Assembly: GCA_036499445.1 (NCBI GenBank)
Contig: DASYDU010000227.1
Coordinates: forward strand, 1 to 5,502
Reading direction: 5' to 3'
DNA from: DASYDU01 sp036499445
Lineage (GTDB): Bacteria > Planctomycetota > Planctomycetia > Pirellulales > Lacipirellulaceae
DNA length: 5,502 bases
Numbering within the stretch: the stretch's first letter is position 1; each line of letters starts with the position of its first letter. The notes below the pieces were generated by a model. The model was not told the origin of the DNA. It was given only the letters and a program-made list of their open reading frames with translations, and made no database searches. Position numbers and translations under genes: made by a program. Shown in pieces: positions 1 through 5,502 of the stretch.

Positions 1-36
1 ATGACGTGACGACCAGAATCCGGCAACCGGCAATTG

Positions 37-642
37 TCACGGCGGACATTTCGGTTTAAATGGGCGGCTACCAACAAGCACTAGATGAATTCCGATTCTC
101 TGCATCAGTGGGCGAATCTGCCACTTGAATTTGCTTCGCGAAGCATCGCTTCGGGGAACCGCTACCAGCAACACGTCGTCAGGATCGAATTCCTCAATTG
201 TCATCAGTTGTCCGATGGCTTCATGTATTAGCTTGTTCTCTGGGTTTCCCTTGGTTCGCTGAAGATTGCCCTTTTTGCATTCCGCACGAACTCGCGTGCG
301 CCCAACCGTCGCGACAATGTCACCACCATGAGAGTTGGGTGACACAATGATCTTATGTCCGCTCTTCGTGTAACTTCCAAACCAGGGATGTTTGCCGTGC
401 TGCTCTGTCTGCACCCAACCTTCGTTGCTAAGGAAATCAGTGGGAGAGAAGATATTCACCCCATTCGACATTACGTGGTGCCGATCCAAGCAGACAGTAA
501 CACACGGCAAAGCCCTGGGTAGCCCAAGGATGTGAAGTGCCAAGCGAAGGATTACTTCACCTTCCGGCATTCTGGCCGCTCTCGCGTTGACCTCATCTTG
601 TGCGTTGGCGATCGTCTCTCCGCGAATGATGTCGTTCTCCAT
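37..642 (-). CDS. Orphan PD-(D/E)XK nuclease-like protein, 201 aa
   Basis: The protein has the layout of a PD-(D/E)XK (restriction-endonuclease fold) core. D108 lies in SHGGDIVATV, and the next strand carries E121-C-K123 in VRAECKKG. A conserved-looking EAIGQL helix follows with Q145, then the strand DDVLLVAVP. This D...ExK...Q order is that of metal-dependent DNA nucleases and resolvase-like proteins, so cleavage of DNA is inferred; substrate and partner are unknown. Residues 1-80 are not recognised. The ATG at 642 was chosen because AGGAG sits four bases upstream. The frame stays open upstream to 906, but that would run into the tRNA gene. An intermediate ATG at 792 would add a Cys-rich hydrophobic stretch but has no good ribosome site. 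No methylase or helicase partner is visible. The nuclease-fold call is reasonably sure, the function is not. Confidence 0.72.
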   Translation of the reverse strand: MENDIIRGETIANAQDEVNARAARMPEGEVILRLALHILGLPRALPCVTVCLDRHHVMSNGVNIFSPTDFLSNEGWVQTEQHGKHPWFGSYTKSGHKIIVSPNSHGGDIVATVGRTRVRAECKKGNLQRTKGNPENKLIHEAIGQLMTIEEFDPDDVLLVAVPRSDASRSKFKWQIRPLMQRIGIHLVLVGSRPFKPKCPP

Positions 643-646
643 AAGA

Positions 647-651
647 CTCCT
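647..651 (-). promoter_or_regulatory. Ribosome binding site of the nuclease-like gene
   Basis: On the minus strand AGGAG is followed by four bases (TCTT) and then ATG at 642. This decides the start against the longer reading that would enter the tRNA gene. The spacing is slightly short but acceptable. Confidence 0.6.
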
Positions 652-875
652 ATCCCACGCACGAACGCTGCGCCTGACGACTACGGCGATTGTTAAGATG
701 GCCACCGCCGGCGCTGCACAGGCGCTACAGCAGGCTTCGGCATCGATCGGAATGGTCGGGCAAGCAGCGACCAAACGTGCGTCACAAGTCATTGTGGCAT
801 TGTGCCTTAGCACGCATGTGCCCCAATTTGCCTGGGTCTGCTGCCAGATTCCAAACCTCCGAATTAGCCAATAAG

Positions 876-948
<73 letters not shown>

Positions 949-952
949 GCAA

Positions 953-967
953 CGGCTATTGTAGCCG
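953..967. repeat. Short perfect inverted repeat over the tRNA -10 box
   Basis: CGGCTA, a three-base spacer TTG, and TAGCCG form a perfect 6-bp dyad that covers the candidate -10 box of the tRNA gene. It lies in the 110-bp divergent region between the tRNA and the toxin gene. It could be a protein site or chance; its short length does not decide. Confidence 0.35.
958..963 (-). promoter_or_regulatory. Candidate -10 box of the tRNA gene
   Basis: TACAAT on the minus strand ends nine bases before the tRNA 5' end, a fitting position for a -10 box with transcription starting one or two bases before the mature end. No good -35 hexamer is seen 16-18 bp upstream, so this is a one-box guess. Confidence 0.35.
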
Positions 968-1022
968 AAGTTAGCATATCGCCGATATCGCGCGAATCAT
1001 CTTTCCGTTAACAACTCGCCGT

Positions 1023-1050
1023 TTGACGCGACAAAGAAATAGACTAGAAT
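1023..1050 (+). promoter_or_regulatory. Sigma70-type promoter of the toxin-antitoxin genes
   Basis: TTGACG (1023-1028) and TAGAAT (1045-1050) are separated by 16 bp, a good match to the vegetative consensus. Transcription would begin near 1057-1059, that is, at or just before the toxin ATG at 1059. This rules out the TTG at 1023 as a start codon and suggests a leaderless message. Confidence 0.6.
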
Positions 1051-1058
1051 TATGGTCC

Positions 1059-1382
1059 ATGGCAACTCGACGCAAATTTGCCTTGGTTTTTGCGCCAGAG
1101 GTCGTGGACCACATGGATGCCATCGAATCGAAATACCATGCTCTGATCGAGCGGACAGCTGACGAGCAATTGCTATACATGCCGGAGAAGGCCACGCGAA
1201 ACCGGAAGCCCCTCGACGAACCGGGACCAAACGGCGCGACTTGGGAACTGCGATTCGGGCCGCAGAATCGATTTCGCGTGTTTTACGAAGTCAACCGAAC
1301 AGCCCACGAGGTTCACGTGCTGGCCGTCGGTGTGAAGTTGCACGAGCGGTTGTTCATCGGCACAAAGGAATACACGCCATGA
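1059..1382 (+). CDS. RelE/ParE-family toxin, 107 aa, first gene of a toxin-antitoxin pair
   Basis: The family is seen in the C-terminal strands: WELRFGPQNRFRVFYEV (62-78) followed by EVHVLAVGVKLHERL (84-98). This is the RelE/ParE pattern of a short arginine-rich sheet ending in an AVG/K strand. Residues 14-40 form the two amphipathic helices expected after the first strand KFALVFAP. Family members either cut mRNA on the ribosome (RelE) or poison gyrase (ParE); which applies cannot be told here. The length fits the family (about 85-120 residues). The ATG at 1059 is preferred over an upstream TTG at 1023 because the latter lies in the -35 box. No Shine-Dalgarno is seen, consistent with a leaderless transcript. 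The stop overlaps the antitoxin start as ATGA, so the two are very probably translationally coupled. Confidence 0.85.
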   Translation: MATRRKFALVFAPEVVDHMDAIESKYHALIERTADEQLLYMPEKATRNRKPLDEPGPNGATWELRFGPQNRFRVFYEVNRTAHEVHVLAVGVKLHERLFIGTKEYTP

Positions 1383-1651
1383 AGATTGTGCCATTAGCGG
1401 ATGCAAAAGCGCGGTTGAGCGCCTACGTGGACGAATGCACGGTCAAAGGGCCGATCATCATCACGCGCAACGGAAAACCGGTAGCCGTATTGCTTGCTCC
1501 CATGGACGATGACGATCTAGACCGGCTGATGCTGGCCCGCTCGCCCGGGTTTCAAGCGCTCGTCGATAAATCGCGGCGCAGCATCGCGGCAGGCAAGGGT
1601 CTATCACGCAATGAGTTCTGGGAAAAGGTCCGTCGCCGCCGCAAGAAGTAA
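1379..1651 (+). CDS. Phd/YefM-family antitoxin, 90 aa
   Basis: The N-terminal half has the Phd/YefM hallmark: a start that enters the fold directly (KIVPLADAKARLSAYVDE), then the strand pair PIIITRNGKPVAVLLAP (25-41). This half normally dimerises and binds the operon promoter. The C-terminal half (LDRLMLARSPGFQALVDK, then the basic end RNEFWEKVRRRRKK) is the kind of helical tail that wraps the toxin. It should neutralise the upstream RelE/ParE toxin and repress the shared promoter; both are inferred from the family. It overlaps the toxin by four bases (ATGA). Antitoxin second is the less common order for Phd/RelE pairs and is reminiscent of HigBA-type loci. The membrane-protein gene follows after 17 bases. 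Confidence 0.85.
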   Translation: MKIVPLADAKARLSAYVDECTVKGPIIITRNGKPVAVLLAPMDDDDLDRLMLARSPGFQALVDKSRRSIAAGKGLSRNEFWEKVRRRRKK

Positions 1652-1668
1652 AGGGCCGACAATACACT

Positions 1669-2340
1669 ATGGTCCTGAATGTCCCTTGGCGAGTGATCGC
1701 GAAGATCGGCCGCGGTTTCTGCCGCGCGATCAAGAAGTTTCCGCCGCTGTTTCTCATTGTCGTTGCGGCGGGGTTGGGACTCGGTGCATTCCTGACTTTT
1801 TTCGCGTCAAACCTGTCGCCGATCAGTTTGTTCATGATGCGGCTGTTCGGTGTCGCATGTTTCTTGTTCTATGGCACGCTGCTCTGGTTATTCATCTCTC
1901 GACAAATCGCGGGAACTTGGAATGCCGCCTGCGACTATGGCTATCAGGTCTTTGCAGATGAGCCCGCGCGGAAAGAAGATCTCCGGGCCGTTGATGAGGC
2001 GGATCAACCACCGGTTCAAACGGGCATTAACGTGGTGCGCGTTTGGGACCTATGCGGAGTGGGTCGTAGCTTACTGGTTCTCGTTGATGAACAGGAAGTT
2101 GGACGCCTCAGGTTCGGAGCCCAGCGCAAATTCGCTCTAAACCCCGGTTTCCACGAAGTGCGCGTCCAAATGGACGTATGTCGAAGCTTGCCAACTCAGA
2201 TCAACCTGTATCAACTGAGCTTGATCAAGCTCAGTTGTGGCATGCGATTCAGATTTCTGTTTCCGCTGAGCCTGATGGGCCTTGTCATCTGGCCCGACCG
2301 GTTCTTTTTCGTGGAAATTGTGTCAAATGGCCGCATTTGA
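1669..2340 (+). CDS. Membrane protein with PEGA-like beta-sandwich domain, 223 aa
   Basis: The family name is not recognised. Residues 26-46 and 54-77 are strong membrane helices after a basic N-terminus (WRVIAKIGRGFCRAIKK), suggesting both ends face the cytoplasm. Residues 120-190 read as a small beta-sandwich: VVRVWD, LLVLVDEQEVGRLRFG, KFALNPGFHEVRV, then MDVCRS and LSCG. This pattern (a short turn with VG, then G, then PG-H, then a late C-S and a final C) is seen in many bacterial membrane proteins and is PEGA-like. The usual Asp-Gly turn is DEQ here. A third hydrophobic stretch, 195-207, may be a C-terminal anchor. The start has only a weak AAAGGG 13 bases upstream. The gene lies 17 bp after the antitoxin, so it may ride on its transcript. 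A perfect palindrome lies in residues 182-190. Confidence 0.7.
   Translation: MVLNVPWRVIAKIGRGFCRAIKKFPPLFLIVVAAGLGLGAFLTFFASNLSPISLFMMRLFGVACFLFYGTLLWLFISRQIAGTWNAACDYGYQVFADEPARKEDLRAVDEADQPPVQTGINVVRVWDLCGVGRSLLVLVDEQEVGRLRFGAQRKFALNPGFHEVRVQMDVCRSLPTQINLYQLSLIKLSCGMRFRFLFPLSLMGLVIWPDRFFFVEIVSNGRI
2212..2237. repeat. Perfect 26-bp palindrome inside the membrane-protein gene
   Basis: The left arm CAACTGAGCTTGA (2212-2224) is followed with no spacer by its exact reverse complement, TCAAGCTCAGTTG. In RNA it would fold as an 11-bp stem with a GATC loop, about 100 bases before the stop codon. It encodes residues Q182 to S189 and part of C190. No T-run follows, so it is not a classical terminator. 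Confidence 0.9.
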
Positions 2341-2363
2341 TTTTGGGCCCGCGACGGCGGCAT

Positions 2364-3665
2364 TCACTCGCTGGCCGTTTCGATCCTGTAGAGATGCGTC
2401 TTGGTGCGGAGATAGAGTGCCCGGCCGTCGACGGCCGGCGAGGCCATCAGGCCGTCGTCGAGCGTGTTGGTGGCCACGGTTTCAAACGTGCGACCCGGTT
2501 TGACGATCGTCGTGTCGCCGTTTTGATTGCAGAAGTAAAGGCGTCCGTCGCCGTAGATGGGCGAGCCCGCGAATTTGCCCCCGATCCGTTTGCTGCAGAC
2601 CACTTCGCCTGTGGCCGCATCGACTGCGGTCGCGATGCCGTCGTCGCCTAACATGTAAATCAGCCCATCGACTAGAATCGGCGAGGCGGTTTTGGCGACG
2701 TGTTGCGTGAGCCGCCAAGTGACTTGCGTTTCGGTCACGTCTCCCTCGCCGTCAACACGCACGGCCCAAAGCTGCGGATGCACGAGGCCGGTCACCAGGT
2801 AGGCCGTGCCATCCTGATAGAGCGGACGTGGCGCGACCGACCAGTCGTCGAAATGGATGCGCCAGATTTCATGCCCGGTCCGCGGATCGTAACCAAAGGC
2901 GGCCTTCGCCCCGCCACTCAAGAGTAGCGGCTTGCCATCTGGGCCGGTCACCAAGAGTGGCGTGCTATGGGCCTTGCGAAGATCGCCTTCCTTTGCAAAT
3001 TTGCCGGGTGCGTCGGCGTCATTCCACTCGACGTCGCGGTCCTTTTTCCAGACTGTCTCGCCAGTTGCCTTGTCGAGCGCAGCCAGATACTGCATATCGG
3101 CGCCGTCGAACGTGAGGATCACAAAATTCTCGAACAGCACGGGCGACGACGACGGCCCGCGAAAATGGCGGCAGGGCAGATTGTCTTGCTTCCAAATCAC
3201 ATTACCCGTCCTGGTATCGAGGCAGGCCGTGCCATAGCTGCCGAAGTGGACGTAGACGCGGCCCGGCTCGATTACAGGCGAGCACGCGGCATAGCAATTC
3301 ACATTGTTGCCAAGCGGCTCGGGCGAATCACTATGAAAGAGCGGCACGTTGTATTTGACTTCGCCGGTCGCTTCGTCGACGCAAATCGCGTAGAAGTCGT
3401 GGCCGTCTTCGGTCGCGGTCGTAAGCCAGACCTGCCCATCCATGATCACCGGCGTCGACCAGCCGCGAAACGGAAGCTCGGTTTTCCACTTGACGTTTTT
3501 CGCCTCGCTCCATTCGAGCGGCAGGCCGAGCGGTTTGGCCACGTTGCCGGCCGAGACATGGCCGTCGGCGGTCGGCCCGCGGAAGTCGGGCCAATCGGCG
3601 CGGGCCGGCGCAGTTAGCAGGACGAGCAACGTAAAAACGGCGGCGAGCAGTCGAGTGGAGTTCAT
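2364..3665 (-). CDS. Exported PQQ-repeat beta-propeller protein, 433 aa
   Basis: A Sec signal peptide (residues 1-23: basic start, hydrophobic core LLAAVFTLLVLLTAP, ARA before the cut) leads into DWPDFRGP, a mature N-terminus very common in planctomycete PQQ-propeller proteins. Blade signatures of the form D-x-x-TG-x-x-x-W repeat at about 97-106 (DEATGEVKYN), 150-159 (DTRTGNVIWK), 198-207 (DKATGETVWK), 260-269 (DPRTGHEIWR) and 349-358 (DAATGEVVCS). Other blades are degenerate. This resembles the non-enzymatic BamB-like group rather than quinoprotein dehydrogenases, which are longer. A periplasmic scaffold or binding role is likely; the ligand is unknown. The gene starts 40 bp after the SDR stop on the same strand and may share its transcript. 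It ends 23 bp from the convergent membrane-protein gene, with no clear terminator between. Confidence 0.88.
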   Translation of the reverse strand: MNSTRLLAAVFTLLVLLTAPARADWPDFRGPTADGHVSAGNVAKPLGLPLEWSEAKNVKWKTELPFRGWSTPVIMDGQVWLTTATEDGHDFYAICVDEATGEVKYNVPLFHSDSPEPLGNNVNCYAACSPVIEPGRVYVHFGSYGTACLDTRTGNVIWKQDNLPCRHFRGPSSSPVLFENFVILTFDGADMQYLAALDKATGETVWKKDRDVEWNDADAPGKFAKEGDLRKAHSTPLLVTGPDGKPLLLSGGAKAAFGYDPRTGHEIWRIHFDDWSVAPRPLYQDGTAYLVTGLVHPQLWAVRVDGEGDVTETQVTWRLTQHVAKTASPILVDGLIYMLGDDGIATAVDAATGEVVCSKRIGGKFAGSPIYGDGRLYFCNQNGDTTIVKPGRTFETVATNTLDDGLMASPAVDGRALYLRTKTHLYRIETASE

Positions 3666-3705
3666 GGCCGCAGCCTAACCCGCTGGCCGCGACGCGTCAA
3701 TTCTT

Positions 3706-4812
3706 TTAGACGATTTCCGTTGCCAGCCGACGTCGCGGATTGCGATAGAGCACGCGGGCCAACAGCTCGCGGCAACCGGTGAAGCCGCCGTTCTCGCGGT
3801 GCCAATCGCGATGCGTGGGGACGTGGGCGGGGTCGTGCGGCCAGGGGTCCAGCAGCCCATGATCAAGTGAATCAACGCCCAACACTTCGGCGAGCGCCGC
3901 CGAGTCCATCGTGACGTTGCCGGCCCGCGGCGGGATCGGCCCGGCTTCGATTCGCGGGCAGCCCATCAGAAGATTGGGGTCATAGCCGCCGACGCGATTG
4001 ATGACCTGCGCGATTTCAAAGAGCGAAATCGCCCGCGGCCCGCCGGCATGGTAGACGCCCGCCAATTCGCTCGCCAAAACGCGTTCATACAATCTGTTGA
4101 GGCAGTCGGTGTAGGCCGGCGTGCGAACCTCGTCGAAGTAGAGCGTGGCAGGCCGGCCTTTCTTGAATCTCGACTGAATCCAATCGATCGCGCCCGCGTG
4201 GCCATTGAAGCTCACGCCCATTGGCAGCGAAATTCGCAAGATACTGGCCGCGGGCATCCAGTCGACAATCAGCTGCTCGGCCGAGACCATTGTCTTGCCA
4301 TAGACGGTCACCGGATCGGTCGGATCGCCCTCGATGTAACCCGTTGTGGGAGGCCTCTCTGAGGCCGATGACGTGTTAAGTCGGGTAGTGCAATCGGCGT
4401 CGGAGACGCCTCCCACATGAACACGCTTTGCGCCAGAATAAACGAGGTCAATCGAGAGATGGACCAGGCGCACGTCGCGCTCGACGATGATCGAAAGCAG
4501 ATTGATCAGCCCTTCGACGTTGGTCCGCCAGGCGAGGCGCGAATCCAGCTCGCAGGCCCGCAGCGCGCAATTGCCCGCGCAGTTGAGGACGGATGCGAAC
4601 CGATACTCGTCGAATAGCGCTCGCAGCCGCAGATGGTCCTCGGCGTCGCAGGCGACGATGCCCTCGCCCGTGAGCGGCCAATTGTCTTCCTGCCGAATGG
4701 CGACGACCTGGCCCGGATAGCGGCGGCGAAAGTAGTCGAGCGCGTTGTAGCCCGCTACGCCGGCGACGCCGGTGATCAAGAGAGGAAGCGGAATCGGTTC
4801 GTGGGCAAGCAT
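3706..4812 (-). CDS. Extended SDR, RmlD/epimerase type, with in-frame palindromic insert, 368 aa
   Basis: The Rossmann fold opens with LLITGVAGVAG (G15, G18, G21), the NAD(P)-binding GxxGxxG of extended SDRs. NCAG at 77-80 and the strand LVHLSIDLVYSG (116-127) match RmlD, which reduces dTDP-4-keto-rhamnose, and related sugar-nucleotide epimerases and reductases. YHAGGP (254-259) is the usual later motif. Two active-site positions differ. The usual S-T-D is S120-I-D, and the YxxxK motif reads Y171-G-K-T-M175, Met instead of Lys; the nearest Lys is at 173. Residues 132-156 come from a 73-bp palindromic repeat and are absent from normal family members; without them the text runs naturally from YSGAKR to GYIEGDP. 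A binding or altered catalytic role is therefore possible. The ATG at 4812 was chosen; a GTG at 4818 is also in frame. Neither has a good ribosome site. Confidence 0.82.
   Translation of the reverse strand: MLAHEPIPLPLLITGVAGVAGYNALDYFRRRYPGQVVAIRQEDNWPLTGEGIVACDAEDHLRLRALFDEYRFASVLNCAGNCALRACELDSRLAWRTNVEGLINLLSIIVERDVRLVHLSIDLVYSGAKRVHVGGVSDADCTTRLNTSSASERPPTTGYIEGDPTDPVTVYGKTMVSAEQLIVDWMPAASILRISLPMGVSFNGHAGAIDWIQSRFKKGRPATLYFDEVRTPAYTDCLNRLYERVLASELAGVYHAGGPRAISLFEIAQVINRVGGYDPNLLMGCPRIEAGPIPPRAGNVTMDSAALAEVLGVDSLDHGLLDPWPHDPAHVPTHRDWHRENGGFTGCRELLARVLYRNPRRRLATEIV
4345..4417. repeat. 73-bp palindromic (REP/MITE-like) element inserted in frame in the SDR gene
   Basis: The ends TGTGGGA and TCCCACA are perfect inverted repeats, and the similarity continues to 25-bp arms (4345-4369 and 4393-4417) matching at 22 of 25 positions, around a 23-bp core. 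Each arm also folds on itself: GGCCTC-TCT-GAGGCC (4352-4366) and GGCGTC-GGA-GACGCC (4396-4410). Two of the three differences between the arms are compensatory and keep the stems paired; the third is in the loop. The element codes, on the minus strand, from the last base of codon 132 to codon 156 of the SDR, without a stop. Its length of 73 is not a multiple of three, so the insertion must have involved extra bases such as a 2-, 5- or 8-bp target duplication. No clear duplication is seen. Confidence 0.82.
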
Positions 4813-4890
4813 TCTCACGCAAGGATTTTAATCAAGGTTTTCGCATGACGCCTATCACGAACAGCTCGCCTACGCGAATTCTGGTGTATG

Positions 4891-5496
4891 TCACCGAGGG
4901 TACACTTCCACGTTACAATTGGGAAGCGATTTCTTTAGCAGACTGACGGCGGCGTCCGTCACGTTGGGATTATTGTCCAGTGTAATCTTCTTCAATTGCG
5001 GTGATGCGATAAGTGCCTTAATGGCCACGTCAGTTACTCCCGGTCCCCATGCTCCAGGTCCCGTCAGTTCAACCTCCGAGACACCGGATAAAGCCAAGAT
5101 TTTGGTCACCTCGTCATCGCTTCGCAGAGTTACCTTTTGGACCGTGCCAAACATTTCTGGACCGAAGACTCCTTCCAGCGCAGTGGCGGTCTGGTGATCG
5201 TACGTGATCGGAACTCCCGCGGTACGCAATTCGGTAACGATTCTCTTCTGCCGAACCGCGCCGCTGAAACGAAAACTGAAGTAGATCGACGCGAACAAAA
5301 ACACGAACAAAATCATTCGCAAGTTAAATTGAAAGGGCCGGTTCTCTTCCGAGGCAAACGTGAGTGATGTGTCTCCGGTCTGCGAACGACGAAGGCGCAC
5401 AACATCGACGGCCAATCCAAGAAGTGGCACAAGAACGGCAAAAACCAACCAAGAGATGCTGATGCTCCCTCCTAGAGCTCGCGTCAGATCAGCCAT
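4891..5496 (-). CDS. Planctomycete two-helix membrane protein with leucine-rich-type repeats, at least 201 aa
   Basis: Residues 13-34 and 60-77 are membrane helices. The second is introduced by FQFNLRMILFVF (55-66), a variant of the FxFSLRxLL motif common before a helix in planctomycete membrane proteins. The C-terminal part (about 115-201) reads as leucine-rich or ribonuclease-inhibitor-like repeats: TVQKVTL, VSEVELTG, then LKKITLDNNPNVTDAAVSLLKKSLPNC. Such domains usually bind proteins, but no partner is known. The side of the membrane is not determined. The ATG at 5496 is only six bases from the window edge and the frame has no stop before that edge, so the gene may start further upstream. 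An AGGAGGG further in (near 5471) has no start at a useful distance. It precedes the SDR gene by about 78 bp. Confidence 0.7.
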   Translation of the reverse strand: MADLTRALGGSISISWLVFAVLVPLLGLAVDVVRLRRSQTGDTSLTFASEENRPFQFNLRMILFVFLFASIYFSFRFSGAVRQKRIVTELRTAGVPITYDHQTATALEGVFGPEMFGTVQKVTLRSDDEVTKILALSGVSEVELTGPGAWGPGVTDVAIKALIASPQLKKITLDNNPNVTDAAVSLLKKSLPNCNVEVYPR

Positions 5497-5502
5497 GAGA
5501 AG

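Noticed and set aside
2341..2363. Shared terminator between the convergent genes
   Set aside because: Only 23 bases lie between the stops, with no stem and no T-run on either strand.
2421..2438. Perfect 18-bp GC-rich palindrome CCGGCCGTCGACGGCCGG
   Set aside because: It falls in the codons for a PAVDGRA stretch of the propeller gene, built from simple GC-rich units. Such symmetry arises easily from codon bias, and no further copy or context supports a site.
2967..3617. Plus-strand open frame of 216 codons opposite the propeller gene
   Set aside because: It lies wholly antisense to a well-supported gene with signal peptide and repeats, has an arginine-rich unfolded-looking composition, and shows no recognisable domain. 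It is an antisense shadow of a GC-rich gene.
4337..4428. Target-site duplication around the 73-bp element (CGTGTT on one side, CGGGTT on the other)
   Set aside because: The match is imperfect, and an insertion with that spacing would have shifted the SDR frame. No convincing duplication can be claimed.

Overview
The window looks like chromosomal DNA of a planctomycete (Planctomycetota, probably the Pirellulales side). This rests on three things. A secreted PQQ-type beta-propeller protein has the mature N-terminal signature DWPDFRGP. A two-helix membrane protein carries the FQFNLRMIL motif followed by leucine-rich-type repeats. The tRNA has no encoded CCA. The placement is inference from protein style, not from a marker gene.

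Left part (1-950, minus strand): a tRNA gene with anticodon CAT has the acceptor-stem pairs expected of tRNA-Ile2, the lysidine tRNA that reads AUA. It is followed, after about 230 bp with no convincing gene, by an orphan small protein with a PD-(D/E)XK nuclease-like core.

Middle (950-2340, plus strand): a divergent promoter region of about 110 bp leads into a compact toxin-antitoxin pair. The order is reversed: a RelE/ParE-type toxin comes first and a Phd/YefM-type antitoxin second, overlapping by ATGA. The best promoter sits so close to the toxin ATG that the transcript may be leaderless. Seventeen bases after the antitoxin comes an unrecognised membrane protein with two N-terminal helices and a beta-sandwich-like domain. 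Its gene contains a perfect 26-bp palindrome.

Right part (2364-5496, minus strand): three genes run in one direction. They are a membrane protein with leucine-rich-type repeats (its start may lie outside the window), an extended SDR of the RmlD/epimerase type, and the exported PQQ-repeat propeller protein. Gaps of about 78 and 40 bp allow an operon, but the functions do not make an obvious pathway.

The most unusual feature is a 73-bp palindromic element (4345-4417) inside the SDR gene. It has 25-bp imperfect inverted repeats, and each repeat folds on itself with compensatory base changes. It is read through in frame and adds about 25 residues beside the active site. The same SDR has Met where the YxxxK lysine is expected. 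This resembles in concept the Rickettsia palindromic elements that insert in frame into genes, and is the best candidate here for something undescribed.
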